Source: DAOUJH01 sp965116555
GTDB taxonomy: Bacteria > Chloroflexota > Dehalococcoidia > Lucifugimonadales > QGNO01
Reading direction: 5' to 3'
NCBI GenBank assembly: GCA_965116555.1
Contig: OZ220698.1
Location: 2,232,001-2,296,000 of the forward strand
Length of the DNA: 64,000 nucleotides
Shown: positions 49,169 through 57,601 of the stretch, one piece after another
Layout: each line of letters opens with the position of its first letter
Position numbering within the stretch: the stretch's first letter is position 1
The notes under the pieces: generated by a model
Database searches by the model: none
What the model saw: only the letters and a program-made list of their open reading frames with translations
Told to the model about the DNA's origin: nothing
Position numbers and translations under genes: made by a program

Positions 49169-49743
49169 AACAAACCGGAAACAGGAACCTGAAACTGTAC
49201 ATAGCCGCAAGCATGGACGGTTACATTGCCGGGCCCAATGGTGAAATCGACTGGCTGGAGGAGGCCGGAAGCAACCTGGACTACGGCTACCACGATTTCT
49301 ACTCCTCCATAGACACCACCTTGATGGGCAACTCCACTTACAAGCTGACCCTAACCGTCTCGGAGTTCCCCTACGCGGGCAAGGCCAACTACGTGTTCAC
49401 CAGAAGCGCGCCCCCTCCGGACACGGCCAACGTACGGTTTGTATCGGGAGATATCGTCTCTTTCGTGGAGTCGTTGAAGAGCTCGCCAGGGAAAGACATA
49501 TGGCTCGTTGGCGGGGGACAAATCAACACCGTCATGCTCAATGCCGGACTCATCGATGAGATCATCCTCACCGTCTTCCCCCTGGTCTTGGGAGACGGCA
49601 TTCCCCTTTTCGCGCCCGGAGCAAACCTGACCCGATACCGCACCGCAGGCTGCGAGTCCTACGAAACCGGCCTTGTCCAGTGGCGAATGACCAAAGCCCA
49701 GGAAATCCCCATAGGAAGGAACAACACATGCGCATTGGCATAG
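49162..49743 (+). CDS. dihydrofolate reductase family protein (RibD C-terminal-like)
   Basis: The start is GTG 49162; no closer ATG exists in frame before KLYIAASMDGYIAGPNGEID. The 193-aa protein has that N-terminal strand, TTLMGNSTYKLTLTVSEFPY, the NADPH-binding loop DIWLVGGGQINTVMLNAGLI and ILTVFPLVLGDGIPLF. This is the YyaP/YwjB-like RibD-C fold, which is not folate-specific. It probably reduces a small heterocycle with NADPH. Overlaps on both sides (7 bp with DUF917, 16 bp with the hydantoinase) tie it to the hydantoin pathway. Confidence 0.88.
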   Translation: MLKQTGNRNLKLYIAASMDGYIAGPNGEIDWLEEAGSNLDYGYHDFYSSIDTTLMGNSTYKLTLTVSEFPYAGKANYVFTRSAPPPDTANVRFVSGDIVSFVESLKSSPGKDIWLVGGGQINTVMLNAGLIDEIILTVFPLVLGDGIPLFAPGANLTRYRTAGCESYETGLVQWRMTKAQEIPIGRNNTCALA

Positions 49744-51266
49744 ACGTAGGCGGAACCAATACCGACGCAGTCCTTCTGGAAGGCGCTAAGCTGGTGGCCC
49801 AGGCAAAACGCCCCACCACGGCCGACGTTACATCCGGCATCTTTGATTCCCTGAAGGCCGTCCTTGACTCCGGCCCGCCGGGCGCATCCATTGAAGCCGT
49901 GATGCTTGGCACAACCCACTTCACCAACGCCCTGCTCGAGCACAAGTCCCTCTCCCCAACGGCTACCCTACGCCTCTGCCTTCCCGCCACTACGCTGCTG
50001 CCCCCATTGATAGACTGGCCTGACGAGCTCAGGGAGGCCATTGGCGGCCACACCTACATGGTGCACGGCGGCCATGAGTTCGATGGCCGGGAGATATCCG
50101 AAACCGACCCTGAGGAGATACGACGCGCTGTCAGAGATATGCTCGACAAAGGCGTGCGGGCCGTGGCGGTGAGCGGGGTGTTCTCTCCCGTCGACACCTC
50201 TCACGAGCAGCAGGCGGGGGACATCATCAGAGAAGAGGCGCCCCATCTCAGGGTAACGCTGTCATCGGACATAGGCCGCGTCGGCATATTGGAGCGGGAG
50301 AACGCCGCCACACTGAACTCCTGCCTGGCGGAAATGGCGGAGCGCACCATCCAAGGCATCCAGGACGCCGTCAAGTCGCTGGGGCTGGACGTTCCCCTGT
50401 TCCTCAGCCAGAACGACGGCACACTGATGGACGCCGAGTTCGCCGCGCGCTACCCGGTCTTCACCATCGCTTCCGGCCCCACCAACAGCATGAGGGGCGC
50501 CGCCTTCCTCTCCGGTGTGCGCGATGGCATCGTTATCGACGTAGGAGGCACCTCCACCGACGGCGGCGCGCTGGTCGGCGGATTCCCACGTGAAGCCTCA
50601 ATCGCGGTCGACGTGGCCGGGGTGCGCACCAACTTCCGCATGCCTGACGTATTCTCCATCGCCCTGGGAGGAGGCAGCATCATCCAGAGCGACCCGTTAA
50701 GCATAGGCCCTCGGAGCGTTGGCTACCGCCTCGTCGAGGAGGGTCTGGTCTTCGGAGGCTCCACCCGCACCGCTACCGACGTAGCCGTCGTCGCAGGCCT
50801 TGCCAGTGTAGGCGATCCAAGCGCCGCCGATAGCCTGGACAAGTCCCTGGTGAACGAGGCCGTGGCCCAGATCCAAGGCAAGCTGGAGGACGTAGTCGAC
50901 CAGCTAAAGCTCAGCGCCACCGCCGTACCGGTGATACTGGTCGGTGGCGGGAGCATTCTGGTCAAGGGCTCCCTCAACGGCGCTTCCGAGGTCCTGCGGC
51001 CCGAACACGCAGAGGTCGCCAATGCCATAGGCGCGGCCATTGCCCAGGTCGGCGGCCAGGTGGAGAAGGTCTACTCCCTCGCCGACGTAAGCCGGGAAGA
51101 AGCGCTCTCCAATGCAAAGCAAGAGGCCGTGGACAAAGCAACCGGCGCCGGCGCTGATCCCTCCACGCTGGAAATCGTCGAAATAGAAGAAGTTCCGCTG
51201 GCCTACCTGCCCAGCAACGCCGTGCGCGTCCGCGTCAAGGCCGTGGGCGACCTTGCAGGCGTCTGA
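49728..51266 (+). CDS. hydantoinase/oxoprolinase family protein, HyuA-like
   Basis: The start is ATG 49728 behind TAGGAAGGAAC; the frame runs on upstream without support. The 512-aa protein has the actin-like fold: RIGIDVGGTNTDAVLLEGAK (ATP phosphate 1), GTTHFTNALLEHKSL and GVFSPVDTSHEQQAGDIIRE. A second nucleotide block follows (GIVIDVGGTSTDGGALVGGF, FSIALGGGSII), with VILVGGGSILVKG. Such enzymes hydrolyse five-membered cyclic amides at the expense of ATP. No HyuB-type partner is adjacent; DUF917 may take that place. Amide and salvage roles of the operon are inferred. Confidence 0.9.
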   Translation: MRIGIDVGGTNTDAVLLEGAKLVAQAKRPTTADVTSGIFDSLKAVLDSGPPGASIEAVMLGTTHFTNALLEHKSLSPTATLRLCLPATTLLPPLIDWPDELREAIGGHTYMVHGGHEFDGREISETDPEEIRRAVRDMLDKGVRAVAVSGVFSPVDTSHEQQAGDIIREEAPHLRVTLSSDIGRVGILERENAATLNSCLAEMAERTIQGIQDAVKSLGLDVPLFLSQNDGTLMDAEFAARYPVFTIASGPTNSMRGAAFLSGVRDGIVIDVGGTSTDGGALVGGFPREASIAVDVAGVRTNFRMPDVFSIALGGGSIIQSDPLSIGPRSVGYRLVEEGLVFGGSTRTATDVAVVAGLASVGDPSAADSLDKSLVNEAVAQIQGKLEDVVDQLKLSATAVPVILVGGGSILVKGSLNGASEVLRPEHAEVANAIGAAIAQVGGQVEKVYSLADVSREEALSNAKQEAVDKATGAGADPSTLEIVEIEEVPLAYLPSNAVRVRVKAVGDLAGV

Positions 51267-51341
51267 TCACCGCCGAAGGGTGTGAACGAGTGCCGCTTGC
51301 CCGCCTGCCCGTTTGTCCAGGGGCGGAGTAGGGCGCCTCCA

Positions 51342-52250
51342 TCACAGCAACTCTTGCACCAGCCAGATTAAAGTCGTCACCGTAACCAGGCTCACTGCCG
51401 TACTCAGCGCCACTGCGCTGGTCACCCTCTGAGGTCTCGCATCGAACTCCGTAGCCAGGATGGTCGTGTACACCGCCGTAGGCATTCCCGCTATGACAAC
51501 CACCGTCTGCTGAGTAACACCGTCTATGCCCAGGAGCAGCGTCACCCCGAAGGCCAGCAGCGGTGAAAGCAACAGCCGCACCACTGACGCCGACCCCGCC
51601 GGTATCAGGTCCTCCCTCCAGGAGGCCCGCGCCAGTTGAATGCCCAGCACTATCACCATGCAAGGAATGGCCGCATCCGCCAGGATATCCAACGGAATCT
51701 CCAAAACGCCCGGCAGCGACACCTTGAACGGATTCAGCGCCAGGCCGGCGACTGCGGCGTAGAAGATGGGAAGCCGCAGCACCGTAATCAGTCCCTGTTT
51801 TGCCCCCAGCTTGCCGCTGGACGCAACGTATATGGCCAGCGTTCCCGCCATCAGAGACTGCGGAGCAAAGAAGAGTATGGCCCGCTCCAGTCCCGCTTCT
51901 CCAAAGGCGAACAGAGCCACCGGAAGCCCGTAGTTGGCCGCGTTCATGAACATGGTGCTCAGCAAGAAGGCGCTGCGGTCCTGTCCCTTCAGTCCGGCTC
52001 TCCAGGCGATTAGAAAGCAAGAGGCATAGAAGATCACCCCCCAGACCGCCTGAAACGCGAAGACGTTCACCACGTCCCGGGTGGGTATCTCCGCATCGTA
52101 GAGCGAGGCAAAGACCAGCGCGGGAGAGAACACGTAGAGGGTCATCCTGCCCACGGAGCGCGCGTCAATATGCAGAGTGCGGCCCAAGACCGCACCCACT
52201 CCCGCCATGATGAATACGGGTAAGACCGCATTGCCCAGAATACTTAACAC
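51342..52250 (-). CDS. AEC family transporter (auxin efflux carrier type)
   Basis: The 302-aa protein has ten predicted membrane helices in two five-helix halves. Conserved features are the N-terminal ILGNAVLPVFIMAGVGAVLG and a central break FMNAANYGLPVALFAFGE with the Asn-Tyr-Gly family signature. The C-terminal AGMPTAVYTTILATEFDAR resembles the family signature. It likely exports or takes up an organic acid such as malate. Gene start and stop are clear of neighbours. Confidence 0.88.
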   Translation of the reverse strand: MLSILGNAVLPVFIMAGVGAVLGRTLHIDARSVGRMTLYVFSPALVFASLYDAEIPTRDVVNVFAFQAVWGVIFYASCFLIAWRAGLKGQDRSAFLLSTMFMNAANYGLPVALFAFGEAGLERAILFFAPQSLMAGTLAIYVASSGKLGAKQGLITVLRLPIFYAAVAGLALNPFKVSLPGVLEIPLDILADAAIPCMVIVLGIQLARASWREDLIPAGSASVVRLLLSPLLAFGVTLLLGIDGVTQQTVVVIAGMPTAVYTTILATEFDARPQRVTSAVALSTAVSLVTVTTLIWLVQELL

Positions 52251-52364
52251 TTGACCCGCAATACATTACCACATGCCGGACGGGCGTCGCCGACGGGCGC
52301 AGGCGGCGGGTGCGGGTCACCCTGATTAGCCAAGACACCCAGTGAGCCTCTAAAATGTTCCATC

Positions 52365-53057
52365 ATGTGCGGTAGATATACGCTGATCACCGACAAACAG
52401 GGAATCCAGCAGCGATTCGGGGTTTCCACGGAAGGGGTAGACGTTGCCCCCAAGTACAACGTAGCGCCGACTCAAGAGGTGCTTATCGTCACGAACGAGG
52501 GCAAGGGGCGCGCCGAGCTGGTGCGCTGGGGACTCGTTCCCTGGTGGGCCAAGGACGTCTCGGTGGGCAACCGCATGATCAACCTGCGGGACGACTCTCT
52601 GGAGAAGCCGAGTTTCCGCAGTATGTTTCAGAAGAGGCGCTGTTTGGTACTGGCCGACGGCTTCTACGAGTGGCTTCGCGAGGGGCCGCGCCGCACACCG
52701 ATTCGCTTCGTGCTCAAATCTGGAGACCTCTTCGCCTTCGCCGGGCTGTGGAGCGTATGGAAATCGCCGGAAGGCCAGTGGCTGCGCAGCTGCTCCATCA
52801 TCACCACCGGGCCCAACGCCCTCATGGAGCAGGTGCACAACCGCATGCCCGTGATTCTGCCCAGAGACGACGAAGAACTGTGGATTGACCCCGGAGTCGC
52901 TGATGCTGCACCGCTGCTGAGCTTGCTCAAACCCTTCGACGCATCCGAGATGGACGCTTACGAGGTGTCCACGCTGGTCAACTCCGCCCGCAACGACGAC
53001 CCGGAGTGCATAGCCCGCGTGCCTGAAAACCACGACGAGCGGCAACTGTCGTTCTAA
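52365..53057 (+). CDS. SRAP domain protein (SOS response-associated peptidase, YedK/HMCES)
   Basis: The 230-aa protein starts with the catalytic MCGRYTL, where Cys2 becomes the N-terminal nucleophile after Met removal. It contains YNVAPTQEVLIV, VRWGLVPWWAKD, RMINLRDDSLEKPSFR, CLVLADGFYEWLREGPRRTP and HNRMPVIL. These proteins crosslink to abasic sites in single-stranded DNA and shield them from breakage. The family usually reads NARAE where this one has NLRDD, so the substitution is slightly unusual. It is convergent with the DUF3179 gene (4-bp overlap). Confidence 0.93.
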   Translation: MCGRYTLITDKQGIQQRFGVSTEGVDVAPKYNVAPTQEVLIVTNEGKGRAELVRWGLVPWWAKDVSVGNRMINLRDDSLEKPSFRSMFQKRRCLVLADGFYEWLREGPRRTPIRFVLKSGDLFAFAGLWSVWKSPEGQWLRSCSIITTGPNALMEQVHNRMPVILPRDDEELWIDPGVADAAPLLSLLKPFDASEMDAYEVSTLVNSARNDDPECIARVPENHDERQLSF

Positions 53058-54283
53058 CCACCGCCCACGTAGATAACCGTATCCGGCTTGAAGGCGGCCC
53101 AAGCGAACCAGAAGTGGTTGGCGTGTACCACCGGAGTCAGCCTGCTGCCCGACAGTTCCCCGCCAACCGATTCGCCCAGTATGTTCCACCTGCTGCCCGT
53201 CTCATCGTCCACAAAGCCGTCGCCGTCGGCGCTGAATGTCAGCTTCCGACCGTCTACCGCGGACTCGAACACTCCCGTAGAGCCCACGTCGTTGGAATCG
53301 ACGATCACACGCCTATCCAGCGCGGAAACCGTGCCCGTCTTGAAGAAGACCACGATCTCCTGGCCGCCCACCGTGTCGTGTACTACCCTCTCTTGCTCCA
53401 GCAGGGAGAACGGGTAAGCCGCGTCCACGCCGTCTATGCTCACCGCCGCTACGCGCTCTTTGGGCAGCAGCCTGGAGTCCATGTCGCCCCGGAACAGGAA
53501 CGGCGGGTTGTCCACTCGGTCGTAGCCTGAATAGGGATTCTCTCCGTAGCGTCGTGAAAAGCCCGTGGCCCGCGATAGTACCCGGCTCTCCGGGTTGGCC
53601 TCTTTGAAGTCGCTCCAAGCGATGATAGAAGCGGGGAGTATCGTCAGCTCGCGACCGGCCAGCGTTCCCACTATCCCCTCTCCGGTGAGCTGCTGCCACC
53701 AGGACTGAGTCTGCCTGTCGTACATGATGAGGTCGCTGTTCCGCAGGTTGCCCGACACGCCAAAGTCGAGCACTGCTCCTTCAAACCGGCGGTCGAAGGC
53801 AATCGCCGAGTTGCATAGGGGGCAAAACGTCACCGATACGGGAACGCCGCCTATCTCGTCGTTGACTATTTCGTGCCAGGTCAAAATCTGTATCGGATAA
53901 GCCTTGGCTTCACCGTTGACCTCGACCAAAACGACCGGCTCTTGGTCTCCCAACCAGCCGTCCGCCTCCTGAACCGTGACGAAACTGGGATTGTCGATAG
54001 GCGGGATGCCGTCCCTGCCCACGCCGCCGGAGAGTATCTCCCCGTAATCTACGGTATAGCGGCTGAAGTCGGTCTTCCAATTTCCGGTGGGAAGGCGCGC
54101 CGCTCTCAACGCCTCTTCGTAGTTTGGGTCCGCATCTATGCCGGGCGCCAGTCCGCCGGGCGTAGGAGTCGACGCGGTGCCATCCACGGGCCCGGTCGAA
54201 TTGCCCCTGCTCAATACCGCTATTCCTATAGCAGAGGCGGCCACTAAGACCACTGCCAGCACTAGCAACGGTGTCTTACGCAT
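53054..54283 (-). CDS. DUF3179 domain protein, membrane-anchored
   Basis: The 409-aa protein has an N-terminal membrane anchor (TPLLVLAVVLVAASAIGIAV). A Pro/Thr/Gly linker follows, then the DUF3179 body: EVNGEAKAYPIQILTWHEIV, GVPVSVTFCPLCNSAIAFDR, SWWQQLTGEGIVG, RVLSRATGFSRRYGENPYSG and VVHANHFWFAWAAFKPD. The CPLCNS pair of Cys may bind metal or form a disulfide. The family is common in environmental bacteria and archaea; its function is not known to me. The anchor places it outside the cytoplasmic membrane. Confidence 0.9.
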   Translation of the reverse strand: MRKTPLLVLAVVLVAASAIGIAVLSRGNSTGPVDGTASTPTPGGLAPGIDADPNYEEALRAARLPTGNWKTDFSRYTVDYGEILSGGVGRDGIPPIDNPSFVTVQEADGWLGDQEPVVLVEVNGEAKAYPIQILTWHEIVNDEIGGVPVSVTFCPLCNSAIAFDRRFEGAVLDFGVSGNLRNSDLIMYDRQTQSWWQQLTGEGIVGTLAGRELTILPASIIAWSDFKEANPESRVLSRATGFSRRYGENPYSGYDRVDNPPFLFRGDMDSRLLPKERVAAVSIDGVDAAYPFSLLEQERVVHDTVGGQEIVVFFKTGTVSALDRRVIVDSNDVGSTGVFESAVDGRKLTFSADGDGFVDDETGSRWNILGESVGGELSGSRLTPVVHANHFWFAWAAFKPDTVIYVGGG

Positions 54284-54347
54284 TACCTACCGCGCTTCCC
54301 ATCCGGTCTTGCTTCATCAGTATGCGTACAACCCTTTGCGCCCGTGG

Positions 54348-55004
54348 TTACAGGGCATGGTCCAGGACAATGACGCGGGTGTCGCCGGGCAGTTCAGCGG
54401 CGGAGATAGCCGTCTCGCTCTCACCCACGCGCTGCACGTCGCTCTTACCTCTAGCGAAGTCCTCCGCCGTGTACTTGGTATAGGTGCAGTTCTCGTTGGT
54501 GAAGTGCATGGGGATGACCGCCTTTGGCTTCATGTTCTCCACCAGCTGGTTGAGCGCTTCCAAGTCGATGGTAGGCCCACCACCCGCGACGGCGAGAAGC
54601 ACATCCACCTCGCCTATCTCCGATAGCTGCTGCGAGCTTAGCTGATGCCCAAGGTCTCCCAGATGGCAGAAATTGACCCCGTCCACGGCGAAGCAGAAGA
54701 CGGTGTTGTCGCCGCGCTGTGCTCCCTGTTCCGTGTCGTGGTAGGTGGCAACGCCGCGGAAATGGATGCCTTTGGCGTCCTGAGGTCCCGTACCCCGCAC
54801 GACTTCAGGGCCGCCGCCCACGTCGTCGGTGTGATTGTGGTCGTTATGCTCGTGGCTTACCGTGACCACGTCCGCCGCCTCGTTGATCTTGGAGTAGCCA
54901 ACCAGGCCGCCATCCGATTGAGCCTTGTACGGGTCGGTGATGATCCTTGTGCCGTCACCGGCGGTTATGAGAAACGAAGCGTGTCCCAGCCATTTCACTT
55001 TCAT
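54348..55004 (-). CDS. UPF0173-type metal-dependent hydrolase (metallo-beta-lactamase fold)
   Basis: The start is ATG 55004 behind AAGGAGGC; the frame to 55094 is rejected. The 218-aa protein begins MKVKWLGHASFLITAGDGTR, has SHEHNDHNH (HxHxDH metal site) and HFRGVATYHDTEQGAQRGDN, then CHLGDLGHQL and MHFTNENC. This matches UPF0173/YtkL-like enzymes that bind two zinc or iron ions. The substrate is unknown; small phosphoesters or lactones are possible. Confidence 0.9.
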   Translation of the reverse strand: MKVKWLGHASFLITAGDGTRIITDPYKAQSDGGLVGYSKINEAADVVTVSHEHNDHNHTDDVGGGPEVVRGTGPQDAKGIHFRGVATYHDTEQGAQRGDNTVFCFAVDGVNFCHLGDLGHQLSSQQLSEIGEVDVLLAVAGGGPTIDLEALNQLVENMKPKAVIPMHFTNENCTYTKYTAEDFARGKSDVQRVGESETAISAAELPGDTRVIVLDHAL

Positions 55005-55456
55005 TGCCGTAGCCTCCTTGCTGATATGTGCCTCTGAGGCTAAGTTACCCTCGTGCATCCACAGCGTCAAGGCGGACAGCGGGTGTGTTTGCAAGCGGGA
55101 GGTTTTGGATTCTTCGCCTGTGGCTCAGAGGGGTTTGCCTCCCCCCGCCGCCGGATTGCCACGCTGCGCTCGCAATGACGAGAGAGGGAGGCTCTGGGTG
55201 AACTCCCCGCCGCCGCCTGTGGGTTTCCGACTTCTCGGGAACGACGTATGGAGGGCAAGCACCGCCCCGCCGCCCCTGGGTTCCCGTTCCCGCCTACGTG
55301 GGAGTGATGGTGTGGCGTAGTGGGTGGTATGCCACGCTGTTTGCAAAAGCGACGGCCTGAGATTCTTCCTCAGTGCAGTACCATCACAGTTAGGGCATGA
55401 TATGATGACACTCTCATCTAAAAGAGGGGTTATACCCTACGAAAGGTGGCGGAACA
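55005..55456. repeat. 452-bp gap filled with dispersed repeat relics
   Basis: Pieces seen include GGTTTTGGATTCTTCGCC (family E), GGATTGCCACGCTGCGCTCG with CAATGACG (relative of the D element), TTTCCGACTTCTCGGGAACG, and GGTTCCCGTTCCCGCCTACG with GGGAGTGATGG (family A variant). There is no supported gene. TATGAT near 55401 might be a -10 element for the next gene. Confidence 0.55.
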
Positions 55457-55744
55457 ATGGCGGCATACTTGATCACTGATGTTGAGATAACGGATCCGGC
55501 TCTCTATGGACAGTTCCTTGAACGGATGACGCCGACCGTTGATAGTTACGGCGGAAGGTTCATAGCTCGTGGCGGTGGCATCGAAGCCATATGGGGTGAT
55601 TGGGCGCCGAAACGGATCGCAATCCTGGAGTTCGACAGCGCCGAGAGTGCAAAGTCGTGGCTAAGCTCTCCGGAATTCACCGCCCTAGACGAGATTCGCA
55701 CCAAGTCATCCAACATAAACATGATAATCGTGGAGGGCCTGTAG
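55457..55744 (+). CDS. DUF1330 family small protein
   Basis: The 95-aa protein is a complete DUF1330 (ferredoxin-like barrel): AAYLITDVEITDPALYGQF, GGRFIARGGGIEAIWGDWAP, KRIAILEFDSAESAKSWLSS and a final beta strand. Related small dimeric alpha+beta barrels are often monooxygenases or isomerases, but DUF1330 itself has no agreed activity. AAAGGTGGCGG precedes the ATG. Confidence 0.9.
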   Translation: MAAYLITDVEITDPALYGQFLERMTPTVDSYGGRFIARGGGIEAIWGDWAPKRIAILEFDSAESAKSWLSSPEFTALDEIRTKSSNINMIIVEGL

Positions 55745-55800
55745 CCCCTCTTCGCAGCCTCTAACGTTACCTGTCTATACTAAACGAGGTTATGTGAACT

Positions 55801-57489
55801 ATGGCCAAGATGAGCGGAGGCGAAGCCCTCGCCAAGTCACTTGTGCGGGAAGGCGTTGAGGTCTTATTCGGAATACCGGGCATCCACATGTCCGGTATCA
55901 TCGCCGCGCTGCGCGACGAACCCGGCATCCGCTTGATAACGACCCGCCACGAAGCGGGCGCCGCGCACATGGCCGACGGCTACGCTCGCGCCACGGGGAA
56001 ACCCGGAGTTGCCCTGGTGGTCCCGGGCGCGGCGGTCTACAATGCCGCCTCCGGCATTGCCACCGCATACTCCCGTTCCTCGCCCGTGCTTTTGATTGCC
56101 GCTCAGATCCCGAGGAACCAGATAGGCAAGGGCCTTGGCGCCTATCACGAGGTTGAGGACCAGGCGGAAACCGTGCGCCCGGTTACCAAGTGGCGGCGGC
56201 AGGTGTTCAGGCCCAGGGAGATCCCCGACGCTGTGACGGAAGCGTTCAGGCAGATGCGCACGGGCCGTCCTCGTCCCGTTCTGCTCGACGTGCCACCGGA
56301 GGTCGGGGTAGAGCGTGAGGAAGTGCGTCTGCGGAACCCGGCCCCCGTCTCGCGAATAGTGCCCAGTTCGGAAGACCTGCGCAGGGCTGCCCGCGTCATC
56401 TCTCAAGCCAGGTTGCCCCTTATATTCGCCGGTGGGGGCGTGGCGCTATCGGACGCGGAGGAGGCTCTCGTACAACTGGCCGAAGCTACAAACATACCGG
56501 TGGTCACGTCCGGCGGCGGCAAGGGAGCCATACCGGACAGCCATCCGCTGTGCTACGGGTCTTGCCTCAGCCCCGCGGGGGAGAGGCATGAGATGAACCA
56601 GCTTTTTGAAGTGATGCAGTCCGCCGACGTGGTCATAGGCGTCGGCTCGCGGTTTTCGCTGGGAAATCCGGCGGGAGAATCGTCCACTCTCATCAACATC
56701 AATATAGACGACTCCGAACTCACCAGGGTCCAGTCCAACACCATCCCGTTGCATGGCGACGCCAGAGCAACTATCGAGGCCTTGCTTCCCATTCTAATCG
56801 AAGTCGGAGCCGGGGAACGGTCGTCGCCGGCGGCTGCGGTGAAAGCCGCCAGGCGTCTGATCGCGTACTATGACATCAGGCTCAAGGAGCCTCAGTACGC
56901 CATCCTGGAAACAATCAAGAACAGCATCCCTGAGGAGACTTTCACCGTATGGGACGTTACCCAGTTCGGCTACTACTCCCGCACGCATTACCCGGTTAAC
57001 CACCCCAAGACATACGTAGACTCCGGCTATTCATTCAACGTCGGCTTCTCCTTTCCCACAGCGCTGGGCATGAAGGTGGCTAGACCGGACCGCCCCGTGG
57101 TCTGCGTTACCGGAGACGGGGGATTCATGTTCAACGCAATGGAGCTTTCAACGGCAGTCCGCTATGGGATCAATACGGTTACCGTCCTTTTCAGAGACGA
57201 CTCATTCGGCAACGTTGCCCGCGACATGGAGGACATGTTCGAAGGGACTTACGAGACGGATCTGTTGAATCCGGACATAACCAAGTTCGTCGAGTCGTTC
57301 GGCGCCGTTGCAATGACGGCGGACGACCCAGCGGACCTGGAGAAGCTGTTGCCGCTTGCGCTGGAAAGCCATGCGCCAGTGGTGATCGACGTGCCTGTAA
57401 GGCACCTGCGGTTGCCGCGAGCCAAGCTGCAATCGCATCTTCCCTCCGTACCCTGGACACAGCCGCAGTCGGGCCTCATACAGTCCTAG
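55801..57489 (+). CDS. thiamine diphosphate-dependent enzyme, acetolactate synthase-like
   Basis: The 562-aa protein has three ThDP-enzyme domains. The N-terminal Pyr domain has the catalytic Glu in TRHEAGAAHMADGYAR (E51). The central domain has LPLIFAGGGVALSDAEEAL. The C-terminal PP domain has VTGDGGFMFNAMELSTAVRY, whose GDG leads to a final FRDDSFGN instead of the usual NN. This variation and the lack of a neighbouring small subunit make a biosynthetic acetolactate synthase doubtful. Glyoxylate carboligase, sulfoacetaldehyde acetyltransferase or benzoylformate decarboxylase-like activities are alternatives. Confidence 0.88.
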   Translation: MAKMSGGEALAKSLVREGVEVLFGIPGIHMSGIIAALRDEPGIRLITTRHEAGAAHMADGYARATGKPGVALVVPGAAVYNAASGIATAYSRSSPVLLIAAQIPRNQIGKGLGAYHEVEDQAETVRPVTKWRRQVFRPREIPDAVTEAFRQMRTGRPRPVLLDVPPEVGVEREEVRLRNPAPVSRIVPSSEDLRRAARVISQARLPLIFAGGGVALSDAEEALVQLAEATNIPVVTSGGGKGAIPDSHPLCYGSCLSPAGERHEMNQLFEVMQSADVVIGVGSRFSLGNPAGESSTLININIDDSELTRVQSNTIPLHGDARATIEALLPILIEVGAGERSSPAAAVKAARRLIAYYDIRLKEPQYAILETIKNSIPEETFTVWDVTQFGYYSRTHYPVNHPKTYVDSGYSFNVGFSFPTALGMKVARPDRPVVCVTGDGGFMFNAMELSTAVRYGINTVTVLFRDDSFGNVARDMEDMFEGTYETDLLNPDITKFVESFGAVAMTADDPADLEKLLPLALESHAPVVIDVPVRHLRLPRAKLQSHLPSVPWTQPQSGLIQS

Positions 57490-57601
57490 CCCTTGCCCCT
57501 GACGGACAGATGCTTCGTCGGAGGGAGTGGTCTTGGGTCGGGTGGAGACCAACCGACTCCTCAACATGACAGTCGCCCTTTGCCACACACCCCAAAGCCC
57601 C